In this document: in pieces, positions 13,358-25,254 of the stretch
Numbering within the stretch: position 1 is the first letter of the stretch
How the letters are laid out: each line of letters opens with the position of its first letter
NCBI RefSeq assembly: GCF_026914265.1
Contig: NC_069124.1
Span: 7,776,213-7,840,212 of the forward strand
Direction of reading: 5' to 3'
DNA: 64,000 bases
From: Mya arenaria
Taxonomy: Eukaryota > Mollusca > Bivalvia > Myida > Myidae
The notes under the pieces: generated by a model
Told to the model about the DNA's origin: nothing
Seen by the model: the letters and a program-made list of their open reading frames with translations, nothing else
Databases searched by the model: none
Program-made: the position numbers and the translations under genes

Positions 13358-15080
13358 CAGGGTTCCCACATTTTCTTTAAGTAAAATTCCAGACTTTTTC
13401 CAGACGTTTTCAATGTTTTTTTTTGCAAATTCCAGACTTTCTCTCAACTGTTTTCACAGTTATTACAACGAAACATTTCAGTGAAATAACTTATTTGCCA
13501 TTTTTGACATTTATTAAACAACTTGTTAGATAACATCAAATGTCATTTTCAAAGGGTTTTATTCTCAAAAACAAAACCTTTCACTTTCTGAACTTCTTAG
13601 ACATTTATTGAACAACATGATTAACCTTTAGCATGCTGGCCTCTGTGAACAGTGTAGACACGGATCAGCTGGCATGATCAGGGTCTAGGCTATTTGTATT
13701 TGCTACTTGGAAACTTAAAGGCTTACCTACTATATGTGCATAGAACAGTGTGCCGGTTGATCTCCTAACAACACCAATTTTCGTAATTGGTGGATAGATG
13801 CATGCCTAAGGTAAATATAATCAAATATCACATTAAAAAAAGTTTTACTCTCTGAACAAAAACTTACCTTCTGAACATTTTTTAAAGCTGCACTCTCATA
13901 GATACTTTTTTAACAACTTATTTCATGTTTTGTCTGAGATAGATCAACTTTTGACGTAAATATTTGCAAACCAACGATAAAAGATTGCCAACAAAAGATC
14001 AGATCGCTAATTTTCATATTTATGTTTATTAACGGTTAAATAAATATGCATAAAACACCAATTTTTGATCTTAAATATAAATATCTGTGATCTATCTTTT
14101 TGCCAGCAGTCTCAAATAATGGATTTTTGCCAAAATTGGCTCGTTCCAAGACAAAAGTAATAAAGTTGTCAAATTGTTCAATCCGTAAGAGGGAAGCTTT
14201 AAACAAATATTGAACAACTTGAACTCATAACATCCAGTGTCATTTTAAAAGAGTTGAACTCTCTTTAAAAAAATCTACTTGCATCAATGAGCATGCAATT
14301 CAGCTATATCTGTCCATCAATCTTCATCAATCCATGGGTGAAAATGCAAAATAAGTTACTTTTTGCACAAGTTTAAAACTATTATGATCACTACTGGCTA
14401 AAGAACTGTGGTCTTCGCAATGTATATAAATACGAGCAAGGTCAGTCTAAAGGCATGATCATTCATAGATTCACACTTGAATAGCAAATATTTGCCAGGG
14501 TGTGTAGCACTTCGCAGACTAGTAAGATCATTGCAATTAACATTCATGTATGATATTGACAGCGTATCTCAAGTTTATTTTAATGAACTAGGGCCAATTA
14601 CACGTATTAAAATATATTTCGATGAATGCATGGATCGCTACTTATCCATGATCATTAATTAGCATACTGTAGATTAAAAATATCGTTGTATATAGCACCC
14701 ACGATTCTTACTGACAGCGTATATAAAGCGAATCCCGACAAACTGCGGCCAATTTCTTGTTTAAAATAACTTAAATGTAGACGGCAGTGACAAATAAACG
14801 CTTGCATGTGGTAACGGAAACCTTCTTAGTCTCGATCATTCAGCCGCTCTGATCAGAGTCAATTCAACAGAACAGTGTCAGATACAAGCGTCTAGATGAT
14901 CGAGAGTACTTACTTTTACTAGTTTCATACCCAAAACAGTTCGAACTTTAAATATTACTTTTCCCGGCTTTTTCCCGATTTTAACCTCTAATCGCAAAAA
15001 TCAAGGCATCTTCACGACCGGGAACAGACTTTTCGATATTCCCTACTTTTTCCCGTTTTCCCGGTAGCGTGGGAACCCTG
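13358..15080. mobile_element. Non-autonomous hAT-like DNA transposon
   Basis: The element starts with CAGGGTTCCCAC at 13358-13369 and ends with the exact reverse complement at 15069-15080, a perfect 12-bp terminal inverted repeat. A 6-bp direct repeat GGTCAT lies immediately outside both ends (13352-13357 and 15081-15086). CAGGG-type termini are typical of the hAT superfamily, whose usual target duplication is 8 bp, so the 6 bp seen here is short. Subterminal regions carry repeated TTCCAGACTTT-like words on the left and TTTTCCCG-like words on the right. No transposase coding was found in the 1.72 kb, so it needs an enzyme in trans. It lies just upstream of the first identified receptor exon. 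Confidence 0.7.
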
Positions 15081-15781
15081 GGTCATAAAAAAATATTTAT
15101 GATAACCAGTTATGTAGTCAGAGTGTCAACACACAAAACATAATAGACTTTCAAAAGACAAAAAGGTTTTTTTTTTACCTTTTTTGCGTGTTTTATTTTG
15201 TCATTAAATTGGCAGAGGCCGTTAATATATATCACTATGAAGGTCATTATAGAACAAGTATAGTCATTCATTACAAAATTATTTCAAAAGCAGCACTATT
15301 CTGCATATGATTGTCACAACAATAATACTATTTAACGTTTTCAAAAGAATCTAAATAAAAAACATGCTATTGACAATTTGCCACCACTTTTTACTTAATT
15401 GTTTAAGGATTTAAAATATGCTCACTGTTTGGTTTGATCAAATATTAACCTAAAGCCCTAAAGGTACACTCATACTTTAAAAAGAACACACATTTTAATC
15501 AAATCAAAACGAACCGGCGTTATTTTTAATGTGTATTTTTCTGTTATTGCTTGAGGAATGATTACACTATATATTCTCTCGATCTATTATCAAACGAATT
15601 ACAGATGAACCACGTTGGCTCGTATTTCTCGTGTGCTCGAAGTGACCGATTTCAAGATACTGAACGTACGTTTTCCCGCTTGGGTAGAATTTTCCGAGGC
15701 TCGAGGTATATTTGCTGGTCCTTTGGAATTCGAGCCAACGGGGTTCGACTGTAAATGTAATTTTTGTCTATTCCATTTCAG

Positions 15782-15882
15782 GTTATACAGCCAAGAATTA
15801 TCTGCACGCTTTAAGAACGCTTCTGAAGCCATAGAGAGGCTTTTAGAAGGCTACGATATACGCCTGCGTCCAGATTTTGCAG
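15782..15882 (+). CDS. Receptor exon a (start of ligand-binding domain)
   Basis: Bounded by a pyrimidine-rich acceptor (TTCCATTTCAG) and a GT donor (AG|GTACAC). It encodes a short helix-forming segment and [16 protein letters not shown], then the first base of a glycine codon completed by the next exon. An upstream exon with the signal peptide must precede it because the exon begins with the last base of a split codon. Length 101 bp. Confidence 0.88.
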
Positions 15883-18800
15883 GTACACACATACAATATA
15901 TAATGAATCTTCCATATATCATATTTGCGAATAAAGAAAGTAAGAATGAAAAAAACACGCACACACTCTTTTAAGTCCTTAAATTTGTATGAATAATAAA
16001 ATATTTCCTTTATCAAACAACAATATCATCTTTTTAGCCCTAACAATATATAAGTTAAAAAACACAACTTTTTAACTGGCTCATCTCGTTCTGATCCAAT
16101 GTAATCTTTCCTGTTTCTTTTCTTTAAATGTATTTACATCCTTAATTATTAAGCAGGTTTCATTTGACAGTATACATGATACATCTTGTTTGTTATATAT
16201 TCTTGATTTATTGTAAAACAGGAGATCCTCTGTCCATTGGAATCGAAGTGATACTTGCAAGTTTTGATGCCATTTCCGAAGTAAACATGGTAAGTAAAAC
16301 TGTTCTGTAAGCAGAGATCCTTCCGAGTATATTTTTGAGTTCCATTTCATAATTTTGGCAATGAGTCAAATCTTTAATTGTTCCAATATTATTATACATT
16401 GTGAGGATACGGTAGCATACACTATATATAGTTTCTTTGTAAGGTATTGGTGAAATGAGGTTATTGTCAATCTGGTCCAGAGATAATTTCGTCTGATCAT
16501 TTGGCAACACATATCTTTTTGCCATTATGTCCAACGAACCACAACAGAAAGGGTTTTATATGGAAAGATCTGAGACTTAGATTGTATCCTTGTACAAACT
16601 ATGTAACACCAATAAAGAACATGTAATACATCATTTAATACTTTTATTGCTTATTTTAAAATCGATTTAATGCGGTGTGATGAAGAAAAATGTTTTGGAG
16701 ATAATCCATAAAGTGTTTCACGAAGCACTTTGAAGAGAGCTGGTTCTAAAAATGGGCTTCGACTATTGGAAATAGAGTCATGGTTGAATATACCATTCTC
16801 TATCGGCGAGTTTAACGACATTTTTAGTTTAGAATCTTGATTTGTGTGAGGTCTGGATAATTTAGTGTGTCTTATAATTATGATTAAATACTGACTGTTC
16901 TTAATTATAACAAATGTACTTCAATATTTTTGTGCAAACGTATTCATTAAGATATAAGATTACAGTAGAATGTGTTGATACATTTAAGAAATGTGAAATA
17001 CTACCTAGGTCATTAGTTTTATAATGACTATCCAGTCGGATCCTATGTTGAAAGACGATATCCATCCAACTTCTGGCCCAAATATCACGAAAACACTTAA
17101 GTCAAATCTCTATCTCAATCTCAGTCTTATTTCTGAGGGAGGGGCGCATGTCTAAAGGTTACGCCTCTAAGTTACGCCCCCTTTAATGACAAATCCTATA
17201 TCCCTTCCTGCTCTCTATGGTAAACTGATATCTTAGTATGACAGTGAAAACGTTGACTTGTTTATAAGATGATACTATCATTTAAAAATATTGGCTTCAT
17301 TTTTACTCACGGTTGTTCAGGGGATTGCATGGATCGGCCACGCCCGTGGAATAAATTGACCGCGTTTGAGTGGTTGGCTACGGCTGTTGGAATTGAGTCT
17401 TACATATCATGTATGATGTACTAAGTGTGCGCGTGTTGTGTGCATTTATCAAATTAATCTTCATTATCCCAATATGTTAAGGTGTCCCATGTACAAATAA
17501 GCCTATTATTCCATCGAATCTGTGGCAGTGATGTTAAATGTTAATGCCTGGTGATTTTATAAAAGTTTGGAATCATTTGAAACGGTATTGACTGTTTATC
17601 ATTTACATGTACAAATAACAGAATATACATAACAGATGAAGTAATTGCCGTTTCTGTTCTTGTTCTTTGTTTCAAATAAAATCGGATTTGAATTGTCGTG
17701 TTTGCAATGTTGTAAAGCAAGAAATAGGTTTTTAAGAAGTACAATAGTTGGTATTTCTCCTTACATAATTTTCACTTCCGAAAAGCTCAGAAGTCAAAAA
17801 TTCAAAGAAGAACACAGTTGGAGGGGTGAAAGCGAAAAGGTTCAATCTGCTTCTTTATTTAAGTTAGAACCTTTTCGCATTCACCCCTCGAGTTGGAGGC
17901 ACAAGATAAGGGTCCAAACGACAATAAACGAGATACACAGACATATAAGCACAACATGTACAAATACAAAAACCAAAACCAGACGACAATAGCAGCAATA
18001 TAGTCCCTTCAAATGATTCCAAAATGATATCGGTCACCAGGCATTCAAAATCCGCATAATTAATGTATCGGTTTTATGAATTTAATAAAAACTTTTATTT
18101 TTCATTCACACAGGACTATACGATAACAATGTACCTGAACCAGTACTGGATGGACCAACGTCTTGCCTTCTCACCCTTATCGAATGCAAGCATGACTCTA
18201 TCAGGTAATGTTTCCTACCCACACATCATCATCTAAGGCTTATTTTAGTATCAAGGAAAAGTGTTGGACAACAACAAGTGAACTCTCCTCAATACTACCT
18301 CGTTGAATAGCACTGTCGATTGCAATTCAAATGAGATCAGTCAATAAAGTCCATCATATGTTTTGGTCTCAGTCATGTTCCACAACTTATTCTTTGTAAG
18401 TGCAATCTTAATATCCATATGACATTCATGTAGCTGTTCTTTTTAAAACACGTCTCGCGAATATCGAATTCCAAATTCCCAAACATGACTTTGCTTGAAA
18501 TAAATACGTATTATTATTATTATTACACACATCAGTTGTTTAGTAATTCCTGCCGTGAAGCGAAATGATCGAAGAAGCTTTTCCGCGTTCAAACACTTGA
18601 TTCATTTTAAACATTAAGATATGAAATTCAACATTTGAAAAAATAACGCAATAATGTGTCAATGGATAAAATGATTGTAAATCTTCAACTTTATATTTCG
18701 TACGTGAGGACAGTTATTATCAATACTCATCAAGGGAGATCACCGCGTAGTAGTTTGCTGTATATTAAACACCGTAAGCGTGAGACACTGTTTGCCAGAG

Positions 18801-21800
18801 GGTTATAAATTTTACAATTTTGTCATAAGATGATTGCGAAATCCACAGAGAGACATAATCATATGGAAATACAATTTGCAAATCCGTGGGATTCACAACA
18901 GTTAGACGTCTCGGATGTAATGAAATTTATTTTTTGTCCATGTCCTTTATATCTCGTGGTGAAATATTGGCTTTCCTTTTTGAAATATAACTTGTAAATT
19001 TCACTCCAGTGCAATTCTGCTTTAATTCGACATTTGTTTCCCATTTTGCATAATCCGAGAATGACTTAAATTTCGCGTTGGCGTCAGAATGTTATCCTTG
19101 TCGAGCAAGTGTTAACCAACATCAGATACTCGCATTTTTCTTGCCCTTCCTTTGGAAATAAAACATTCAAAATGGAAAATATTTGGCGATCAAAGTATTG
19201 TTTTGCTCTGATTACTCGGTGAAACAAATATTAATCTTTCACCTCGAATAACAAATTTCCACTTAATTTAATTGTGTGTGACTCATCTCATATTACTAAG
19301 ACTACTTAAGACGTTTAACGCATATACTATCCAATTAACCCTCTTAACATTGTTCTTCTTGACAAATTTATCGATTGAATATTTCTTTCTCTGGCTCAGG
19401 TGATTTTGCAGAAAAGATATGGGTGCCAGACACGTTCTTTGCCAACGACAAGAATTCGTTTCTCCACGATGTAACAGAGAAAAACAAAATGATCCGATTA
19501 TTTGGAAACGGTTCCATCATATACGGCATGCGGCAAGTATTTTTTTTTAAACATTTGGCTTATGGATGTTCTGCATCCTATCTGTCTAGATCAAGTTGTA
19601 TTAGGACATCCCCAAGAAGAGCGCCGCGAAGCAAACGCCAACGCTCGACTGTTGTTTAGTCAAAAAGGAGCATACCTCAAGTCCTACATTTAATGTTTTT
19701 ATAATTTCCAGTTTGACCGAGACTGAGAACGGTAGTCTTCAGTTTATATATGTTTAAACTTTTGGCAACTGGGCTTGTTTCTTTAGTGTTTCACATAAAT
19801 ATTGATATATACAGCAGTTTTGTGACTGCCGTGTGGAAGCTGTAAAAAGTCGCCCCCACTTACATTTAATGTTGTTATAATTTCCAGTTTTACAGAGACT
19901 GTAGTTTTTAGTTTACATATGTTTAATTTTTGGCTTCTGAGCTTGTTTCTGTAGTTTTTCAAATAAACATTAGCACAGCCTTTATGTGTGTGTATTTCGT
20001 CTGGCAACTTGTTTAACATCATTGGAATATCAAGCAGGTTTTGAGTGATGGTCAAGGTTAAAGTTTTGCACACCACAGACGACAACAAAGACAACGAATT
20101 TTAATGGTTTGGTGATTACAAACGATTTAACAAGGAACAACACACTACTACTCTAGGACTATACTATTGGTTTAAGGCTCCTTTGGAGAGTTGGTCTGGT
20201 CACTGGAAATACGTTATATATATGGTTTGAAAATTACATCTTGAAATAATTATTTTCAAACCGTCTTTCCTTAGTTTGATCAGTATAAAGATTCGTTAAG
20301 TCCAACCGTTTTCTATTGAAGGAAATAACTTTTTATGCCTTTAATAAACACACTATGCAGAGACAAAAACACCCGCCAAGCTTGGAATTGCTAGATACGT
20401 TTGTTCTTATTTTATAACGTTGAGTTGTAATCTTATTAATCCAATTTGGACAGCTGCTTCTAGAAGAATAAATACGATTAATATAATGAATGAGTCGAAA
20501 ACGGTTGAAGAGGTCCTTAAATTCGTGCCGGAAAGTAAACTCGTCTCGCCTTTTCCCATAAACACTATTGCCTTTCATCCCATTATAGTACGCCGTTCAA
20601 CTTATTGCATTATAGGATGGACATTTTCATATCAATGTCACTTCAATGATAAGCTTTTAGTCCTTTCCATATTTTCTCCTCACATCAACGTTCGATTTTG
20701 TTTTCCTTGTTTTCCCTTGAGAAATTAGCTCACAAATGGGAGTGTACACATAGAAAGCAATCACAAATGCATGAGAGAATTCTCGTTTATAGAGCAAATT
20801 TAATTTTCTAGTTGATTATCAGAATAAAAATATCACATTGCTTTTGTTTTAATTTTGCTGAAATTGTATTATCGGCTTATCATTCTGACGTTATTTTCTA
20901 AACTTGGAATCAACTTACAACTACTTACAGTGGCAAATTGGCCATATTTTCAGACGCTACAAACACGAAAATTGGAGGCACTTCAACCCTAAGAAAGAGA
21001 GTGCTTAAGTGAATGTGTACAAATTCGTTTTACATGAATCTAACAGTAGTTGATCAAACATAATCTCCTGAACCCGTTCTTTTTGAATTAGTTTATACAC
21101 TTTGAATTTAATAAAAAATATGAAACATAATTTACAAACTTTAAGCTTTATTTTGAAGCGTACTATATGAAGCGTGTATAAATTAATTGAAATCTATTAT
21201 ATCAAAATTGTTTTATTGGTAATACCATTTCATCAAGATTCTGGGGAGCAATTTTGTTCCTTTGATAAATTTTAAACGGTAATAATACACTGTACAGTAG
21301 TTACCAGGTATCTCAAATTATCAATGAGTATTTCAAGTTTGTTTTATCCCGTCGTTTCCATTTTAAGTGAGTATCAACACTAAACAATTTAATTTTATAA
21401 GAGTGAAATGAAGCCCATTATAGCCAATATAGGTACAATCTTAATCATTAATTTGGATTTCTCCTACTATATTTTCAGATCGTGATGGATTTAAATATAT
21501 TTTTCAACTAATTCGATTGCGTTTTAACTACTTTTTGTCCTCTTTCTTTGACAATGTTGCGGTAAAATAAATTCATATGAAAACATTTGATTTTCCGCCT
21601 TCATCTGCCTTTGATCGTAAAGCATCGTATTTACTTTTAAAGTCAAACACTGAGGTATTAGTTTATTTTCGGTTTGCTTCCGAAAAATGATTAGCCACTC
21701 ACGGAAAAGATGTTTGAATTTGAACTGAGGTAAAATAGGTCACATACTCGAGTTCACCGAACCGATTGAGTTCAATTTATTTTTAGTTTCATTCCTTTTG

Positions 21801-22696
21801 TTACAAGCCGATTTTTAAAATACTCGCGTTTTCTATAATTTTAATTGCGTATTTACGCAAATACTAAACTTTTCTGTGACTCTGACACAAACATGCATGG
21901 TGGACCTCAATTTATATTGATTGCTATTTTAAGTCTTGTTATCTTGTTGCAGATTTACCACCACACTAGCATGCATGATGGACCTGCATAACTATCCCCT
22001 TGATGTTCAAAACTGCACCGTGGAAATCGAAAGCTGTAAGTATTTTTTCTTTTTTTTTAAATTACAACTTTCAGTTGACGATAAATTGCTCACTTTAGTG
22101 TGGTTATTCTTTAAGAACTTTAGATTTTTTAGCAATTTTATGTAATTTGTTTCCAGAAAATGCTGCAAAAAATCAACGTGAAAAGAGTTCAATATTTTGC
22201 GATTAGAAATGAATATTTCTTTGATCGAGAGCTTTGACATCTAAATTAAAAAAAAAAAAAAACACTTTTGAATTTCTTTAGACGGGAATTATTTTTATAA
22301 AGATGACAATCAAACTGTAAAATATGAAACATATCGACATAACAATGCAAACCACCAGGACAGGTTCACCATTCAAGCCCTAAAACTTACCCTGATTGTG
22401 TATAACGCCTCACCGACTAAAACCAACGTCACACATACAGTCAACACGTCAAACACAAAACAATCAACATAGGGATACATGAATATCAGAATATCGTTTA
22501 CAACTTACAGTTATATGCTAAAGATTAAGTAGCGATGAAGTGAGTTGCTTTGATCATTCAACAGATGGCTACGCGATGTCCGATGTCGAGCTCTACTGGA
22601 GAAGCGAATCCGTCCAAAATGTTGACAATGTGGAGTTGCCTCAATTTGATGTCGTGGAATATCGCGCAATAAACAAAGTTGAATCGTTACTTACAG
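15782..22696 (+). CDS. GABA-A receptor beta / LCCH3-like subunit, partial gene
   Basis: Six exons (15782-15882, 16222-16289, 18114-18204, 19400-19532, 21953-22035, 22565-22696) join in frame to encode most of the extracellular ligand-binding domain of a pentameric Cys-loop anion channel. Diagnostic motifs: [15 protein letters not shown], the segment ending ISEVNM followed by [25 protein letters not shown], and the Cys-loop with exactly 13 residues between its cysteines (exon 5). Exon lengths of 68 and 83 bp match conserved exons of vertebrate GABA-A subunit genes, as I recall them. The wording [17 protein letters not shown] and [11 protein letters not shown] is characteristic of arthropod LCCH3 and molluscan beta subunits rather than RDL or glycine receptors. 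Family knowledge: such subunits form GABA-gated chloride channels at synapses. Missing are the signal-peptide exon upstream and the four membrane segments downstream; a Gypsy remnant follows in the next intron. The first exons may lie in the upstream gene-poor DNA and the rest beyond or undetected. Confidence 0.9.
16222..16289 (+). CDS. Receptor exon b, 68 bp
   Basis: Encodes [18 protein letters not shown] and SEVNM, beta strand 1 of the extracellular domain. It is exactly 68 bp, the size I recall for the equivalent vertebrate exon, and ends at a strong donor (ATG|GTAAGT). Phase joins cleanly at both ends. Confidence 0.9.
17821..17889. repeat. Near-perfect 23-bp hairpin
   Basis: Left arm 17821-17843 and right arm 17867-17889 are reverse complements with a single mismatch in 23, separated by a 23-base loop. 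The hairpin is flanked by a direct repeat of AGTTGGAG (the left copy running into the arm). It lies in the intron between receptor exons b and c. It could be a tiny foldback element or a small-RNA precursor; the arms start GAGGGGTGAA and are unusually G/C-rich for the surroundings. Confidence 0.7.
18114..18204 (+). CDS. Receptor exon c
   Basis: Encodes [20 protein letters not shown] and a further ten residues, beta strand 2 with the conserved QYW.D.RL motif. It begins at an acceptor (CACACAG|GAC) and ends TCAG|GTAATG after one base of a glycine codon. In vertebrate relatives this and the next exon are one unit of about 221 bp; here they are split (91 + 133 bp) by an extra phase-1 intron. Confidence 0.88.
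19400..19532 (+). CDS. Receptor exon d, ends at a GC donor
   Basis: Encodes [18 protein letters not shown] through IIYGM and two bases of an arginine codon. The WVPDTFF motif is a hallmark of anionic Cys-loop receptors. The only position that keeps the frame with the next exon places the donor at 19533 as GCAAGT, the classic consensus of rare GC-AG introns; an in-frame GT alternative at 19537 would break the reading frame. Confidence 0.86.
19685..19975. repeat. Diverged tandem duplication in receptor intron
   Basis: A ~120-base block beginning TACATTTAATG at 19685 recurs at 19861, offset 176 bases, at roughly 80% identity by eye. Each copy contains an ATAATTTCCAG word that resembles a splice acceptor. 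It lies inside the inferred GC-AG intron. No coding sense was found in either copy. Confidence 0.6.
21879..21920 (+). pseudogene. Possible decayed copy of the Cys-loop exon
   Basis: Translating this strand gives [13 protein letters not shown] then a stop, resembling [13 protein letters not shown] encoded about 75 bases further on (7 of 13 identical). At DNA level the core ATGCATGRTGGACCT is shared. It may be a vestigial tandem exon duplicate; the match is short, so chance or a very local duplication are alternatives. Confidence 0.3.
21953..22035 (+). CDS. Receptor exon e, Cys-loop
   Basis: Encodes [20 protein letters not shown], Cys, TVEIES. The two cysteines are separated by 13 residues, the defining Cys-loop. 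Length is 83 bp, as in vertebrate subunit genes. Acceptor TTGTTGCAG, donor T|GTAAG. Confidence 0.92.
22565..22696 (+). CDS. Receptor exon f, end of ligand-binding domain
   Basis: Encodes [12 protein letters not shown] and continues to VESLLTG, covering the loop C side of the binding site up to just before the first membrane segment. Bounded by ACAG and CAG|GTTAGT. It is the last receptor exon I could find; the expected membrane-spanning exons were not seen in the remaining 41 kb. Confidence 0.88.
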
Positions 22697-23039
22697 GTTA
22701 GTTCCGAATATCAAATTGCAAGAACTGTAAATACTTCAAATCTGTTAGTAAACAGTGTTCACTGCTATGACAGGATAATTAGTATTCACACTGAAGCCAA
22801 TCATATATAACGGAATATACACTCCTGGCAAACACTCACACTAGCCATAACTAAACACCTGTTGGTTAAACTGTACCAGATATAATTGAATTGAAATCAT
22901 ATAACATGACAACGCATTGACTTTAACTTCAAGTTACATTTACTTTTTATAATTATTAATAGAGTTAAGAGTCTTTAAATGAAACAGCTTTTACAGCTCT
23001 TGGTCTGGCATCTTTTTTCCCTTCAGATGTTTCAACTGG

Positions 23040-23081
23040 GCAGTTTCTGATGAAATGATCTTCACTTTTGCATTTAAAACA
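23040..23081 (-). other. CCHC zinc knuckle of the gag remnant
   Basis: The minus strand encodes CFKCKSEDHFIRNC, the C-X2-C-X4-H-X4-C spacing of retroviral-type nucleocapsid knuckles that bind element RNA. A TGA codon lies directly before the first cysteine, one sign that the copy is dead. Confidence 0.8.
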
Positions 23082-24030
23082 TCATCCACGTTTCATATAA
23101 CACCCAAGTTCATTGACGGCACCATGTGTATCATTGGTCTTTCAAGACTCTCTTTTTGGGTCTAACATGCCATATCACCCATTGTATTTTCCAGACATTC
23201 AATTTCTTTTCGAGATCTTCCATACCTTGTTTCCTTACCTCCTTTTTCGTAGAAGATTGGGCCATTTTTGGTAAGGAAAACGACACCTTTGGAGACAAAG
23301 CTGTTCCTGACGGACGAGAAGATTTGGTAGCAAAATATCTGGAATATCGTCTTCATTTAAAGCCACTTCCTTAATGTCTCTCCTTGAGCGACCATGAATT
23401 GCATTGTGCGTATGAATCGCCCACTTTATTTTGTCCAGTGCATCTTCCATAGACGCTGGTTTGCAACTCTTTCACCTGCTTCATGATCGGAACATCCCAG
23501 ACAACGGTTCAGGGAGTTCACGAAATTCTTTTGTGGCTAAACTTAAAAACTCCGTCTAATCATCTAATGATTCCTCTGCAAGTTGACGAGCATTGTCAAA
23601 ACGGATGGCAGCTGTCTCCGGTAATTCTTTCAGGCCAAACCGCCCCTCAAAGTGCTGCATTAAATTATAAAATTCCAAATCAGGAGACTGTTCCATTACA
23701 AGAGCATAATACTCACTGGTTTTTTCTTCTAAACACCAACATAAAGTTTAAGTATCCTTACACTCCTCAGAAGATAACTGGCAGGCCTTTGCATACTTGC
23801 CGAACTTTGTTCGCCGCCCAATTTGATAAAGCAAAGTTTTCAGAGGGTTAGATATCTTCAGCATCGGTCGCCGAGAACTGGTACGCCCTTTGCCCTCTAA
23901 GTGACTGTCTGCATATGGCTCCCGTCTGTATTACTCACATCCAGTGCGCGTTGAACGCCTCTGTTCTGGAGACCACTCACAAGCTCTATCAGGTCATTGC
24001 CCTTTTCCTTGTTGCCCGTTGCATTTTGCA

Positions 24031-24628
24031 CATCTGTCGCCTGTATATCTCGAGATCGCTTTATATCTCTATATCTCTTTTTCGATGTAGTCCATTTTTG
24101 GTTATCCTCGGTTTTGCGTTTCCTGTCAATGGTCTCGAAGTGAACGTACCCGTGCTGGTGGTTGCCCCTTGTGATCTATTAGTTACAGCATTTATTGACT
24201 TTTCATTGCTGTCCATTGATTTGAGTTTCGTTTGTGCATACTGATATGTTTAGCATACTTGTATTACTATTGTCATTATAAGCTTTAAGCCCTCTGTTAT
24301 TAACTTTTCCCTTATTTTTGACGTTTTTACATCTGTCGCCTGTATATCTCGAGATCGCTTTATATCTCTATATCTCTTTTTCGATGTAGTCCATTTTTGG
24401 TTATCCTGGGTTTTGCGTTTCCTGTCAATGGTCTCGAAGTGAACGTACCCGTGCTGGTGGTTGCCCCTTGTGATCTATTAGTTACAGCATTTATTGACTT
24501 TTCATTGCTGTCCATTGATTTGAGTTTCGTTTGTGCATACTGATATGTTTAGCATACTTGTATTACTTTTGTCATTATAAGCTTTAAGCCCTCTGTTATT
24601 AACTTTTTTCTTATTTTTGACGTTTTTA
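24031..24628. repeat. Recent 299-bp tandem duplication
   Basis: The block 24031-24329 (starting CATCTGTCGCCTG) is repeated directly at 24330-24628 with only a handful of differences. It lies within the gag remnant but its translation does not read as gag, so it may be a later insertion that then duplicated. High identity implies a recent event or an assembly artefact. Confidence 0.9.
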
Positions 24629-25080
24629 CACTGAAAACAATTCGATCTCTTCTGGTATCATCTTTTGAACCATCACCCAATGCACAGTCTATTGCCTAAG
24701 TTTTTAAATGTTGTAACAAACTCTTCCATTGAATGGTATCCCTGAGATTCATTTTTGATTTCGTATCTGCAACGATAGTGTTTGATTTCGGTTGCATGTG
24801 AGCTGCAAAACTTTCTGCTACGTGTTTCAGACTCTCTTTGTTCTGTCATTAATGAAAATGTGTTTAAGATTGCACGGTCATTTTCTCCTATCCACAAAAG
24901 CTAATTTGTCACTTCTTCGCTTTCTTCTCTGAATGGTTCCGCAAAAAAGATCACAATGCTGACGAAACTGTTTTAATGTTTCCAACAGATTGTCACTACT
25001 CCAATTCATGGAAGGTATTTGTACGCCAGTTTACCTTTCCAGTTATCACTATCCAACTAATCCTTGTCATGTAGCTCATA

Positions 25081-25092
25081 CTTCTGACACCA
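25081..25092 (-). other. Putative primer-binding site
   Basis: The minus strand reads TGGTGTCAGAAG directly after an AAAACA terminus. TGG-initial sequences complementary to a tRNA 3' end sit just inside the 5' LTR of Gypsy elements, and here the gag start follows about 70 bases later. The matching LTR would occupy the sequence above 25093; its outer end was not determined. Confidence 0.5.
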
Positions 25093-25254
25093 TGTTTTAA
25101 TGTTTGGTGTTTATGGAAAAACAGTACAACTAAATTTAATATTGTTATTTCATGAGGCCTTCATGCAACCCGGTTAAACACTGGGCGCGGGTTGAGTCTG
25201 ACTAAGTTCCGGGAACGAACTGTAGACACTGTCAATTTACACTATTTTATTGTC

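Larger units (their letters stand above)
22960..25092 (-). mobile_element. Gypsy-type LTR retrotransposon gag remnant
   Basis: On the minus strand the order is: an LTR-like terminus ending CA, a primer-binding site (25092-25081), a gag start near 25013 (PSMNWSSDNLLETLKQFRQH), a capsid-like stretch (LLWIGENDRAILNTFSL, then CRYEIKNESQGYHSMEEFVT), further gag segments (FYNLMQHFEGRFGLKELP, DALDKIKWAIHTHNAIHGRS) and a CCHC zinc knuckle near 23081-23040. These are the order and motifs of metazoan Gypsy/K02A2.6-like Gag, which packages element RNA. The frame is broken repeatedly by stops and slips, and a 299-bp duplicated block sits in the middle. No reverse transcriptase follows toward 22960, so this is a truncated, dead insertion in the receptor intron, antisense to the gene. 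Confidence 0.75.
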
